Origin: an uncultured Desulfobacterales bacterium
GTDB lineage: Bacteria; Desulfobacterota; Desulfobacteria; Desulfobacterales; G020354645
Length of the DNA: 11,506 nt
Direction of reading: 5' to 3'
NCBI GenBank assembly: GCA_947259865.1
Contig: CAMYNZ010000099.1
Location: 1-11,506, forward strand
The translations under genes and the position numbers were made by a program. Below the pieces are notes generated by a model, which was given only the letters and a program-made list of their open reading frames with translations, was not told the DNA's origin and did no database searches. Below are positions 1-8,259 of this stretch, one piece after another; the first letter of the stretch is position 1, and every line of letters starts with the position of its first letter.

Positions 1-487
1 TCTGTGAAATATGCTCCAACAAAAAGAAGGCAACAATCACGGTGATAAAGCCAGTGCTCAAGCTTAATAACAATGCGCGCTGCGTCAAATCTGATCCTAA
101 ACCAAGGCTCCAGTAAATAATCGGCCACATTATAGCCGCCAGCATCCACATACTCAAATCCAAGGCCATGAGAAAAAAGGGTTCGTTGAGCACTTTTCGA
201 CGGGCCATGTTCTCCAGTTCCTTTGACACTTCTGTGCCTTTGAATTTGGCATTTAGATATATCCGAATGGGTCTCTCGTAAAGCAGGGTCATCCCACAAA
301 CGAATATAAAAGCAAATGGCGCATAAATGGTATCTATCACATCGACAATGGGGATTTCCCATATTTCTTCAGGCAACGGTTCCGCTCTAAACATCAGCTT
401 ATGAACAAATGTCACGGCGAAAAAATTGGCGAAAAAATTAGCACCAATCATTTCGTTTTTAAGATGCAAAAATTTTGATTTGGTCAT
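1..487 (-). CDS. membrane protein, N-terminal 162 residues, truncated by the window edge; possibly a membrane-anchored cyclase
   Basis: The ATG at 487 opens a frame that stays open to the left edge (162 codons), so the C-terminus is missing. At least three strongly hydrophobic stretches are visible: about residues 48-69, 103-128 and 138-157. A weaker one lies at about 16-33. Between them is a basic, helical segment (ERPIRIYLNAKFKG, then ENMARRK). This arrangement recalls the N-terminal membrane modules of some deltaproteobacterial adenylate/guanylate cyclases and sensor proteins, where the signalling domain follows, but no catalytic domain lies inside the window. The gene starts 87 bases after the stop of a class III cyclase on the same strand and may be co-transcribed with it. 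The upstream AGAAAG is only a weak ribosome-binding site. That a protein is encoded is fairly sure; its function is a guess. Confidence 0.72.
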   Translation of the reverse strand, partial: MTKSKFLHLKNEMIGANFFANFFAVTFVHKLMFRAEPLPEEIWEIPIVDVIDTIYAPFAFIFVCGMTLLYERPIRIYLNAKFKGTEVSKELENMARRKVLNEPFFLMALDLSMWMLAAIMWPIIYWSLGLGSDLTQRALLLSLSTGFITVIVAFFLLEHISQ

Positions 488-574
488 GGCTTTTCTTTCT
501 ATAAGCAGGAGAATCTCATTTCGGTGTCGCAAAAAGTTAACATTTCTTAGTTTGCATCGGGTAGTGGCGGACAA

Positions 575-1762
575 TCATTGGTCACTAGGAGTGGCTTCAG
601 ATTTGCTATCAAGATATAAGGTGACTCTTGCGTCTTGTTTTTCAACCACAACCTTCAAGCCGGAAAGTGCTGCAACAAATATATCAATATCCTCTCTGCT
701 TTGTAATGAATCTAAATCAAAGCCTCTGGTTTGCAAGGCCTCTGTGACCCGATCTTTGGTATGATCCGGTAAAAATGAACTGAACTTCACTCCCGCTTTA
801 AGAACCTGGATGGGAACCTTAATTGTCACAGCACCTGTTTGGCCGTTCTCCTTTTCTTCTGGTTCAAACTGAATGATGATCTGTCTTGGATCCCGGTCCG
901 GTGGCGGTGATTGAAATGTTTGCAGTAAGGCTTTGGTTTCGAGGGCGGCATGTTTATCAGAAAGGGTAAATCCGGTTCTTTTCAGACGCAACAGTATCAG
1001 AAGGCTCCATCCAAGTGCCGGCCAAATAATCCACCAATAACCGCGGTAGGTGATTATATTGATGATAAAAAGACCGCTGTTAACGATCAAAAAATTTCGC
1101 AATTGCCTGTAGAGCAGGGTTTTAGACTGATTTTTCCGTCTCCGGTGAACTTCACCGAAAATATCTCCCATCTGTTCTAATTTTTCTGTCTGCTCGGCTT
1201 TCTCCTGGCGCCAATTTTTATGAGGCGATTCCGGGCTGTCTATAAGGACGCTGTAAGCGGTTAGGGGTTTGGAAGCAGTTTTAACGATTTTTTCATCGAG
1301 ATCCGCGTATTCAAACGGCAATTTATCCTCGATTTGATCATAAACAGTTTTTGAAATACAGATGCCGCCGGGTTCTGCCAGACCCTCCAAACGGGTCGCG
1401 ATATTGACACTATCTCCATATAACCGATCTGAATCCGCGATGACGTCACCGAGATTGATCCCGATATGAAACGCCAGCGTGAGATTTTCAGACAGCTGGG
1501 CGTTCCTGGCCCTGAGCGTTTTCTGAATGGCCACCGCACCCTGCACCGCATCAACAGCAGTGGCAAACTCGGCCAGTATATTGTCTCCCGGTGAAACCAC
1601 GAGGCGACCATAATGCTGCTGAATGAGGTTGGTCGTAACATCATAGCAGGCGGTTAACACTTTGAGGGTCTCGGTTTCATCCCCCCCCAGGAGGCGACCG
1701 TCATCTTTAACATCGGCACTCAGGATCACAGCGCGTCTGCGTTTATTATTTTCGACCGTCAC
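575..1762 (-). CDS. class III adenylate/guanylate cyclase, N-terminal catalytic domain with C-terminal 2TM module
   Basis: The predicted reaction is conversion of a nucleoside triphosphate to a cyclic nucleotide. I chose GTG at 1762 because GGAGG lies 6 nt upstream; a longer TTG-initiated reading (1852) adds a 30-residue, non-conserved leader. Numbered from the GTG (395 aa): cyclase domain about 8-172, with metal-binding D17 (SADV) and D60 (SPGDN), and transition-state residues N120 and R124 in YGDSVNIATRLE. GINLGDV and EPGGICIS are typical of the family. The usual ATP-selecting Lys is V56 and the partner Asp is R113; as I recall, substitutions here are common in this deltaproteobacterial subfamily. 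Two membrane helices follow at about 222-239 and 243-260 (2TM-like). A tail holds IKVPIQVLKAGVKF, resembling SHOCT/LiaX-type modules. The catalytic domain sits before the membrane part, the reverse of most receptor cyclases. Family is confident; substrate is uncertain. Confidence 0.9.
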   Translation of the reverse strand: MTVENNKRRRAVILSADVKDDGRLLGGDETETLKVLTACYDVTTNLIQQHYGRLVVSPGDNILAEFATAVDAVQGAVAIQKTLRARNAQLSENLTLAFHIGINLGDVIADSDRLYGDSVNIATRLEGLAEPGGICISKTVYDQIEDKLPFEYADLDEKIVKTASKPLTAYSVLIDSPESPHKNWRQEKAEQTEKLEQMGDIFGEVHRRRKNQSKTLLYRQLRNFLIVNSGLFIINIITYRGYWWIIWPALGWSLLILLRLKRTGFTLSDKHAALETKALLQTFQSPPPDRDPRQIIIQFEPEEKENGQTGAVTIKVPIQVLKAGVKFSSFLPDHTKDRVTEALQTRGFDLDSLQSREDIDIFVAALSGLKVVVEKQDARVTLYLDSKSEATPSDQ

Positions 1763-2027
1763 GGATGGCCTCCACGTTTTTCGCGTAGTCTTGCCTTTTG
1801 TGTTTTTGTCATGCCTGCAGGATGGAAAACAAGACCACTGATTCAGACACAAGGCAGCCCCGGATTGTGACCTGCCTTTTCTGGTGAAACCAAAATCGGA
1901 ACGTATTTTTCGGAAGGTTAGTGCTAACTAGAAGTGGTTTGTATGGCAAGAAAAAATACCCCGCCCCCTGATCTATAAGGAAATCTACTGATTAGCTGTA
2001 TTTTTAATTGACATTCGACACAACTGC
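1763..2027. other. intergenic gap, 265 bases, no gene seen
   Basis: No convincing coding frame or strong terminator is visible. The gap holds the cyclase ribosome-binding site (GGAGG, 6 nt before the GTG) and a short stem GTTAG/CTAAC at 1917-1928. That stem is part of a 24-base sequence recurring on the other strand at 5413-5436. The stretch around 1930-1975 is AT-rich with a run of C bases and has no assignable function. Confidence 0.6.
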
Positions 2028-4301
2028 TCAGGATTGACTTTCGGCTCTGTTGGTAATGTTCTGCTTGGAGATCTCAATCCACTCCAAGATTTGATGGATC
2101 ACATCTTCATGATATACGGAGTCTCCGAGTCGAATCAACTCATCTGCCATACTTTTGACGTATTCGAGAAGGTATATATTTTTGGCTTCCCCGATACGCC
2201 CCAATCCGCGCACAGCTACCTTGAGAAGCTGCAGCAAATCTGCCATATGAAGCTGACTCTTTTTCAGATGGTAGATCTCGGACTCCGGATCTCCGAATTC
2301 CTTTACCGCGCTCACTATCACCGATCTGGCGGTTTCCCCGCCAACCAGTGAGAGGAATATGTAGGCTTCCCTCTCCTGGGCCAGCAAATATTGGGCGTCC
2401 ATTGACTTTTTTTCTTCCGCATCGGAATTCAGCTCCTTGCTGAGCCGGCTGTGCATGGTTTTGATCTTCTCAAAAAATTTTTCCCGGTCTCGATCGATCT
2501 TCCAGGCGGCATACTCCGCGACATCTTTATCCAAACCCTCCTCAACCAAAAGGACATCTTCAGGGGTAATTTGATAACTGATAAGCTCGCGGTTATATTT
2601 TCGGACGAGCCGATTGGCCAGCATGAATGCTTTTCTGTCTGCAAATTTCACAACCGCCGGATTTTCGCACAGATCGGCCAGGAGTACTGAAACGGACCTT
2701 TTGGGTTGTTTTAATCGATCGACCAGTAATTGCAGGGAATTTAAAAAAGCGGTCCGATCTCCTTGATGCAGGGTTTCCTTGAGGTAATGCCACAGGAATT
2801 CGAAAATCCTTCTTTCAAACCGGGCAAATTCCGGAATAATCGTCCCAAAGGTTCCTTTTCGGAAATTTCCCCTTCCGTCAAAACAGCTTTTAAGCAGATC
2901 GATCAGTTCTTCGGCTTCCTTTACTGAAACCTCAAAATCTTTGGCAAGAGTTGCATAATCCTGATCATCAAAATCCACCACACGGTGCACGATGTCTTTC
3001 ATCTTTTTTTTGGCCGCAGATCTCCGTTTGTAAAAAGAGACCAGATTTGCGAGCTTGTTGTGTACCTTTCCAATAAGTGTCTCTTGGCCGGCGGATTTAG
3101 TCGTCACATCTTTGTCTTCTACATTAAGGTCATCGTAAACTTCGTCATGTACCCGATCAAGGCGTTTTTCAACGTTGTCGAGAACCTCTTCTTCGATGTG
3201 GCGTTCTTCGGGCTTTTTTTCAATAGATGTCAAAAGTCCGCTTGTCAGCTGGAGTCGCTCGACCACCTGGTGGGAATTGATTCTTTGAAAATCGTTGCCA
3301 TAGACGCTTTTTAACACCCGGGCGGTATCCGTCTGAGATCCTCCCGAACTCTCCACCACAACCCGGGCGACCTGAGCCATTTCCTCCGAAACGACTTCCC
3401 GGTCACTTTCGACCATCATCCACTTTAAATTATTGATTTCGATAGGAGAGGGGATAAGTTTTTCGCGAAACTTTTTGATACTGAATATGGCACTGTAGAC
3501 GCTGGGGTGGAGACTTATGGATATTTTAGCATCCGGGTGGTGCATCCAGTTGTCGACCTTTTTGGCCAGCTGCGTCATGGTTCGCGGTTTTAAACCGTTT
3601 AAGCCGGCCAGCAAGGTTAGATTGGGATCCGGCAGATCCCTTTCATTGGTTACCAGTCCAACAGAAACTTGTTTCCCGTTTACATTAAAAACAATCGGTG
3701 ATTTGGTTTTTGATGCTTTATCGTATCGGGAAACGATACGCAGTGCCATGCGCACTCGCTTTGATTCTGTCTTGTTTTTGGGAATTTTCAGAAATAAGTT
3801 GTTGATCTCCTGGTTTGATAAAATCTCAAATGATTTCAGAATCTTGTCTGGGAGAGTCGAGTCCGTGAAACCGATACGTTTGATCATGTGAGCGACAATG
3901 TCAAGATCCAGCACAATATGACCGAAAATGACCTCATAGTCGAATTTTGGCGATACGTTGGGGTTGGTCGCAGACCCCCGGTATCGAATCAGAATCGGGT
4001 TGACCTGACCGGGTCGCTGGCTGAACTTGTGAAATATTTTGTCGAGCTGGTTGAAGATGGCTTTCTCTTTTTCGACCAGATTTGATGAATCTACGCTGAT
4101 AAAATAAGAACTTAGAGCATTGACCATTTTACCTAAAAGAAGTCGCCAGGCATCATATTGTTTTTCTTCTTCCAGCAAACTTTGGGCGAGCCGATTCGCA
4201 TCAAGGGGCTCCAGACTGCTTAATTCTCGGGTATCGATGCCGTCAAAACTTTGATAAAGCTGTTTGGCGTCATCATCCAGTTGAATTTTTTGTTCTTTCA
4301 T
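2028..4301 (-). CDS. hypothetical protein, 757 aa, mostly helical, cytosolic
   Basis: I do not recognise this protein. It is a single long frame with codon use like its neighbours, no signal peptide and no membrane segment. The N-terminal third (to about residue 300) looks mixed alpha/beta, including FDYEVIFGHIVLDLDIVAHMI and VFNVNGKQVSVGLV. From about 300 the sequence becomes charged and strongly helical, with a low-complexity acidic linker near 365-410 (EKKPEERHIEEEVLDNVEK). Long Lys/Glu-rich helices continue to the C-terminus, suggesting a scaffold or helical-repeat protein. No P-loop, zinc site or known catalytic motif is apparent. The start is the only reasonable ATG, but its ribosome-binding site is poor. 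A plausible sigma-70 promoter lies just upstream (4355-4383). It is flanked by a cyclase and a CBS-domain protein, both signalling types, but a functional link is speculation. Confidence 0.88.
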   Translation of the reverse strand: MKEQKIQLDDDAKQLYQSFDGIDTRELSSLEPLDANRLAQSLLEEEKQYDAWRLLLGKMVNALSSYFISVDSSNLVEKEKAIFNQLDKIFHKFSQRPGQVNPILIRYRGSATNPNVSPKFDYEVIFGHIVLDLDIVAHMIKRIGFTDSTLPDKILKSFEILSNQEINNLFLKIPKNKTESKRVRMALRIVSRYDKASKTKSPIVFNVNGKQVSVGLVTNERDLPDPNLTLLAGLNGLKPRTMTQLAKKVDNWMHHPDAKISISLHPSVYSAIFSIKKFREKLIPSPIEINNLKWMMVESDREVVSEEMAQVARVVVESSGGSQTDTARVLKSVYGNDFQRINSHQVVERLQLTSGLLTSIEKKPEERHIEEEVLDNVEKRLDRVHDEVYDDLNVEDKDVTTKSAGQETLIGKVHNKLANLVSFYKRRSAAKKKMKDIVHRVVDFDDQDYATLAKDFEVSVKEAEELIDLLKSCFDGRGNFRKGTFGTIIPEFARFERRIFEFLWHYLKETLHQGDRTAFLNSLQLLVDRLKQPKRSVSVLLADLCENPAVVKFADRKAFMLANRLVRKYNRELISYQITPEDVLLVEEGLDKDVAEYAAWKIDRDREKFFEKIKTMHSRLSKELNSDAEEKKSMDAQYLLAQEREAYIFLSLVGGETARSVIVSAVKEFGDPESEIYHLKKSQLHMADLLQLLKVAVRGLGRIGEAKNIYLLEYVKSMADELIRLGDSVYHEDVIHQILEWIEISKQNITNRAESQS

Positions 4302-4354
4302 TTTGAGGTTTCTATTTGTCTTTTAGGGATATAAAAAAGCTTAATACACCGTAA

Positions 4355-4383
4355 AGTGTCGCAAAAATAGGGTTTTCTGTCAA
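4355..4383 (-). promoter_or_regulatory. putative sigma-70 promoter for the 757-aa hypothetical gene
   Basis: On the minus strand a perfect -35 box TTGACA (4383-4378) is separated by 17 bases from GACACT (4360-4355), which keeps the A2, A4 and T6 positions of the -10 consensus. Transcription would start near 4348, leaving a leader of about 45 nt before the ATG at 4301. The -35 and spacing are strong; the -10 is weak. Confidence 0.45.
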
Positions 4384-4458
4384 GAATGGATTGGACGGCG
4401 GGTGTGTGCACCGGTTTATCATTTATCGGTGTCCAGGGAACAGTGAAGCTCCCCGCAG

Positions 4459-4560
4459 TCCGCCAAAGTACTCGGACGGATGAGCAGTACATTTTGAAGA
4501 GGCCTGCAATCCGTCGATGATCTCTGGCGGATTTATCCGCCAATGTCTTTTGGAGGACTA
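4459..4560. repeat. degenerate copy of the palindromic dispersed repeat
   Basis: Bases 4459-4497 match the reverse complement of 8067-8105 over 39 bases with only two to three differences, and similarity continues through AGAGG.CTGCAA..CCGT to about 4514. A second palindrome follows at 4525-4542, TGGCGGA/TCCGCCA around a TTTA loop. Beyond it, TAATTGGGC (from 4559) again matches the end of the 8013-8193 element. The copy therefore looks like a mosaic with an extra palindromic insert of roughly 45 bases. I find no terminal inverted repeats here, so it is probably a decayed or rearranged element. It lies in the 291-base gap between the CBS gene and the 757-aa gene, on the far side of that gene's promoter. 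Confidence 0.75.
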
Positions 4561-4592
4561 ATTGGGCCTAAGACAGGGTTTTGAAACCATTT

Positions 4593-5033
4593 CTAAGACC
4601 CGTATCCGCCTGTGATATACTTCTCAAGCTCTCGAATGGTTAGTTTCTGATCCGAGATAACCTGGTTGACCACATCACCGAGGGTTACTATGCCGATCAG
4701 CTTTTTATTCTCCATTACGGGCAAGTGGCGAATTTGTTTGGCGGTCATCAGAGCCATGCAGTCTTCCATGGTAGCGCCGGGGTTAATATAATAAACCTCC
4801 CGGGTCATCAATTCACCAACGGCTGTTTCCTTGGAAGATTTGCCTCTGAGAATGACCTTGCGGGCATAATCACGTTCGGAAAAGATACCAACGAGCTTTG
4901 CCCCGTCAATAACCAGCAGTACACCTATTCCCTTGTCTGCCATTATTTGTAACGCCTTATAGGCGGTTTCCTGTGGGGCGATGGACCATATGTCGCTGCC
5001 TTTAGATTGCAAGATTTGTCGGACAGTATGCAT
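4593..5033 (-). CDS. CBS domain-pair protein, 146 aa
   Basis: A stand-alone Bateman module of two CBS domains. CBS1 spans about residues 8-65 (SIAPQETAYKALQIMADKGI, then LVGIFSERDYARKV). CBS2 spans about 75-132 (INPGATMEDCMALMTAKQIR, then LIGIVTLGDVVNQV). Such pairs bind adenosine nucleotides such as AMP, ATP or S-adenosylmethionine in the cleft between domains and regulate a partner; here no catalytic domain is attached, so the partner is unknown. The length is normal for the soluble two-CBS family and there are no membrane segments. The start is supported by AAGGAG about 10 nt upstream of the ATG. It lies between unrelated genes with wide gaps on both sides (291 and 388 bases), so it is probably its own transcription unit. 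Confidence 0.95.
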   Translation of the reverse strand: MHTVRQILQSKGSDIWSIAPQETAYKALQIMADKGIGVLLVIDGAKLVGIFSERDYARKVILRGKSSKETAVGELMTREVYYINPGATMEDCMALMTAKQIRHLPVMENKKLIGIVTLGDVVNQVISDQKLTIRELEKYITGGYGS

Positions 5034-5421
5034 TGCGTTACGTCTCCTTTCCTCAAAATGGCCGATTATTTTCAGTCAGCTGCAGGATCAATTGATTTGG
5101 TTCGCCTGGGTACCAGTGTTTTTTAAACTGCAATATTTTGTAAGTGTTCGCCGATAAGATGACACCATGATTTTCAGCTCTCTGCAGTGAAAGTTATGCG
5201 GTTGTTGACAGCAAGCGAGGCAGACGAATCCGTGTCAGGTAAGATACCCGCGAGGTGGTTGTAGCTTATAGATCATTCAAGTAAGATGATGATCCTTGAA
5301 AGTCAAGGGAAAACAGAAGTTTAACTGTCATAGCCAGCGGGTTTTCGAACCACTTTAATGATTAAAAATTGAAACAGAATCGCGCTTTTAGTAGCGGGGA
5401 GATGGAATTTTAAAATCACTT
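5034..5421. other. intergenic gap, 388 bases, no gene seen
   Basis: No frame here looks coding. Visible items are the CBS ribosome-binding site near 5050, a 6-bp stem with a 3-base loop at 5294-5308 (CCTTGA/TCAAGG), and GGTTTTCGAACC near 5340. The last recalls a tRNA T-loop, but no cloverleaf can be built around it. The edge at 5413-5436 belongs to the short repeat also seen at 1917-1940. No strong promoter was found on either strand. Confidence 0.6.
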
Positions 5422-5787
5422 CTAGTCCCCACTAACGAGATGGATGATATTAGCCGGGCTTGTGATCCAGAAACCTTCGAAACCTTGCGGTAATGACTCA
5501 ATCTTATCACAACGAACGATTTCTTTTTGGGCGAGATATTCCGCAGCCGCGGTTACATTATCCGTTTTTATTTCCAGCCAAATTTCAGCCTGACTGATAT
5601 GATCGACCGCATCCAGCCAAAGACGCTTGTCACCGAATTTGAAAACGATACCCGGCAGCATGCTTTCAATTTGAGGCAAACCGATGACATCCCGATAAAA
5701 TTTGACGGTGGCTGAATATTCGTGAGGCGGTATTTTCATCGCAATGTTATCACCGGCTAAAAACTCCGGTTGTTGGGGCTTCGCCAT
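5422..5787 (-). CDS. VOC (glyoxalase/bleomycin-resistance) fold protein, 121 aa
   Basis: I start the protein at the ATG at 5787 because AAGGAG lies 7 nt upstream; a longer reading from 5841 adds 18 residues without a comparable site. The sequence shows the VOC pattern: first strand NIAMKIPP, then helix YSATVKFYRDVIGLP, strands MLPGIVFKFGDKRLWLDAVD, then EIWLEIKTDNVTAAAEYL, ending GFEGFWITSPANIIHLV. The usual first-strand His ligand is absent (Lys in IAMKIPP) and the final-strand Glu appears as His (IIHLV), so a standard glyoxalase I metal site is unlikely. It may bind a ligand without metal or catalyse something else. It lies 111 bases downstream of the YyaL-type gene on the same strand and could share its transcript. 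Fold is confident; substrate is unknown. Confidence 0.85.
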   Translation of the reverse strand: MAKPQQPEFLAGDNIAMKIPPHEYSATVKFYRDVIGLPQIESMLPGIVFKFGDKRLWLDAVDHISQAEIWLEIKTDNVTAAAEYLAQKEIVRCDKIESLPQGFEGFWITSPANIIHLVSGD

Positions 5788-5898
5788 AGCCTCTCCTTGG
5801 GTCAAATGATCAAAAATTAAAGCAGATACAACACCGGACAATGAACACCTGGATTTTGCACGCGGGGGAATTGTACCTATTCCAAATCCTCCTTGGCG

Positions 5899-7983
5899 TT
5901 ATTTTTTCCCCAGAAGCTGTTTGACCATGGTTTCCACATCCGTAGTTGAGTCCTTGCAGGAATGACCCCGGCATACGTGTGCGGTCGCTTTTCCCTGAAC
6001 CACCTGCAAACCGTCTGTATATCCGGCAAGATTGGCCAACTGCTCGGCGTAGCGGTCCGACTTGACCAGCGTGACCCTGTTGGGCGTGTAATTATGGTTC
6101 AATGCCGACAGAAGTTCACGGGTGTCCGTTGCCTCCGGCTCTCCCGAAATAACAACCTCCTGACCCGGATTCAATGCAAAGTCGAGTCCCACCAGAAAAA
6201 AGGTAAAGGCTGCCGGTTGAGCCTTCACAGTGCCTGCAAATGCGCGAACCTGTTCCTGGGCTTTTTCTTCCCATGATGCGTTTCCGGTCAGTTTGGCCAG
6301 ACACAGCAAATTGAAAAGGGAAACGGAATTGGCCGAAGGAATCGCACCGTCATATAACTCCTTGGGTCGGACCGGCAGTTCTTTGGCATCTCTGGTGATC
6401 GAATAAAAACCACCCTTTTCACGATCCCAAAACTCATCAAGCATGCATTCTTGAAGGGTAATCGCTTCTTGGAGATATGTCGGATCAAAGGTGGCCTGGT
6501 ATAGTTCCAGAAGCCCAAAAATAAAAAATGCAAAATCACTGGCCTGGGCTTCAATGGCCAATTCTCCCTGACGGTAACGATGAAAGAGATTTCCATCAGC
6601 CTTGCGCATGGTGGATAAAATAAATGCGGCCGCATTTTTCGCGGCTTCAGTGAATTCAGGGGCATCCAGCAATCGGCCGCCGCGCGCCAGGGCTGCAATC
6701 ATCAAACCGTTCCAGTCCGTCAGAATTTTATCATCCTTTAACGGATGTATCCGTTTCTCGCGCACCTGATACAGCCTTGCGCGTATCTGCTCCCATTTTT
6801 CGTAAAATTCAGCCTCGGTTATACCGGCGTCTTTTGACAGTTCAGATGGCAGGCGGCGAAGATGTAATATGTTGACCTTCATTTTACGACCGGAGGCTTC
6901 GTCAAAAAAATTCCCGTCTTCTTTCAGATTCAAAAACCATTCCCAACGATCGGTATCTTGCGGCCCTAAAACTTTTCGGAACTCTTCCAGGGTCCAAACA
7001 TAAAACTTACCTTCTTCTCCCTCGCTGTCTGCATCTTCGGCGGTATAAAATCCGCCATTGTCAGCGGTCATATCCCGAAGAACATAGTTAAAAATCTCTC
7101 TGGCGGTTTGCGAATAAAGTGGATCTTTGGTGATTTGATAGGTTTCCAGATAGGCCAGCGCAATCAGTGCCTGATCGTAAAGCATTTTTTCAAAGTGCGG
7201 CAGCAACCATTCCATATCCGTCGAATAACGATGGAATCCGAAACCGACATGGTCCCAGATCCCGCCCAGACGCATGCAGGTCAATGTTTTCTTGACCATT
7301 TCCAGGGCACGGGGATCGCCTGTGCGGTGATAACAGCGTAAAAGGAAAAGCAGACGGTGGGGCGTAGGGAATTTTGGTTTGCGCTCAAATCCACCGAAGC
7401 GTTCATTAAAATTTTCTGCAACCTGATTATAGGCCAGATCCAGTAATGATTCGTCCGGTTCTTCAGCGGCACTGAATGCAAATACTCGCGGCAAGTTTTC
7501 AGCAATGGTGTTCGCTGACGTCAGGACTTTATCACTTTCCGATTGCCACATCTTTTTAACCGCCTGACACAATTCAATCACACCGTTGTTGCCGAACCGA
7601 GCACGTTTGGGAATATAGGTTCCCGCAAAAAAAGGCTTTTTGTCCGGGGTCATGAATATGGTCAACGGCCACCCGCCGCTGCCGGTAAGCAGCTGACAGG
7701 CGGCCATGTACACTGCATCTATATCCGGCCGTTCCTCCCGGTCTACCTTGATGCAGATAAAAGTGTCATTGAGGTAATCGGCAGCCTCTTGATCTTCAAA
7801 TGTTTCTTTTTCCATAACGTGACACCAGTGGCAGGTGGCATATCCGATGGATAATAATATCGGTTTATTTTCCTTGAGGGCCTTTTGGAAAGCTTCATCC
7901 GACCAGGCATACCAGTCCACCGGATTGTGGGCGTGCTGAAGTAAATAGGGGCTTTTTTGGTTTATTAACTGATTGGTAGTCAT
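5899..7983 (-). CDS. thioredoxin domain-containing protein, YyaL/SPATA20 family (DUF255), 694 aa
   Basis: An unmistakable member of the YyaL/SPATA20 (SSP411) family. The N-terminal thioredoxin-like domain (about 1-165) has the signature [15 protein letters not shown], the redox pair C51-H-W-C54, [15 protein letters not shown] and [12 protein letters not shown]. The rest (about 170-690) is the alpha/alpha-toroid part resembling N-acylglucosamine 2-epimerases and glycosidases, with [42 protein letters not shown] and [16 protein letters not shown]. The length matches the family (about 670-700 aa). AGAGGA lies 8 nt before the ATG. There is no signal peptide, so it acts in the cytosol. The family's role is unsettled; a redox function acting on a carbohydrate-like ligand has been suggested from the fold. 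The sequence just upstream is a MITE-like element, so its promoter may lie within that. Confidence 0.97.
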   Translation of the reverse strand: MTTNQLINQKSPYLLQHAHNPVDWYAWSDEAFQKALKENKPILLSIGYATCHWCHVMEKETFEDQEAADYLNDTFICIKVDREERPDIDAVYMAACQLLTGSGGWPLTIFMTPDKKPFFAGTYIPKRARFGNNGVIELCQAVKKMWQSESDKVLTSANTIAENLPRVFAFSAAEEPDESLLDLAYNQVAENFNERFGGFERKPKFPTPHRLLFLLRCYHRTGDPRALEMVKKTLTCMRLGGIWDHVGFGFHRYSTDMEWLLPHFEKMLYDQALIALAYLETYQITKDPLYSQTAREIFNYVLRDMTADNGGFYTAEDADSEGEEGKFYVWTLEEFRKVLGPQDTDRWEWFLNLKEDGNFFDEASGRKMKVNILHLRRLPSELSKDAGITEAEFYEKWEQIRARLYQVREKRIHPLKDDKILTDWNGLMIAALARGGRLLDAPEFTEAAKNAAAFILSTMRKADGNLFHRYRQGELAIEAQASDFAFFIFGLLELYQATFDPTYLQEAITLQECMLDEFWDREKGGFYSITRDAKELPVRPKELYDGAIPSANSVSLFNLLCLAKLTGNASWEEKAQEQVRAFAGTVKAQPAAFTFFLVGLDFALNPGQEVVISGEPEATDTRELLSALNHNYTPNRVTLVKSDRYAEQLANLAGYTDGLQVVQGKATAHVCRGHSCKDSTTDVETMVKQLLGKK

Positions 7984-8012
7984 GATTTATTCCTCTTGAA
8001 AGCTAATGGTGT

Positions 8013-8193
8013 TAGAAGCTATCTCAATAATACATATAACGCCCAATTACGGCGTTGCTGACCTCCTCAAAATGTACTGCTCATCCGCCAGAGTACTTTG
8101 GCGGACTCCGCTTTTTCGTATGTTACACATGACGCCTACGGCGTCCCGCAGCCTTGTACTTGAACGCAATCTGCATTTTTGAGATAACTTCTA
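8013..8193. mobile_element. MITE-like non-autonomous element with terminal inverted repeats
   Basis: The ends are inverted repeats of 14 bases, TAGAAGCTATCTCA at 8013-8026 and TGAGATAACTTCTA at 8180-8193, matching at 13 of 14 positions. Both ends begin with TA, as expected for a Tc1/mariner or IS630-type element duplicating a TA target. Inside are three compact palindromes: AACGCC/GGCGTT at 8038-8056, TCCGCCA/TGGCGGA at 8084-8105 and GACGCC/GGCGTC at 8131-8145. There is no transposase, so movement would need a helper elsewhere. The core (8050-8105) recurs in degenerate form at 4459-4514. It sits in the gap between the FAD oxidoreductase gene and the YyaL-type gene, 30 bases upstream of the latter's start. 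Structure is directly visible; mobility is inferred. Confidence 0.78.
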
Positions 8194-8259
8194 GAAAAGA
8201 TAGGTACTCGGGTGGAATTTCGCAACAACAAAACGCCCTTGTTAGCGGATATTGAAGTG

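Noticed and set aside
575..577. Cyclase TGA as a second selenocysteine codon
   Set aside because: The context is a low-complexity C-terminus with no Cys-equivalent motif, and the following gene has its own ATG.
426..764. 112-codon plus-strand reading frame over the cyclase 3' end
   Set aside because: It runs antisense to the end of a clear cyclase gene and the start of the membrane protein; composition is that of a shadow frame.
4298..4543. 81-codon minus-strand reading frame
   Set aside because: It lies over the promoter and the degenerate repeat, overlaps the 757-aa start, and has no ribosome-binding site.
5330..5365. Possible tRNA-like T-loop (GGTTTTCGAACC)
   Set aside because: No acceptor, D or anticodon stems can be formed around it on either strand.
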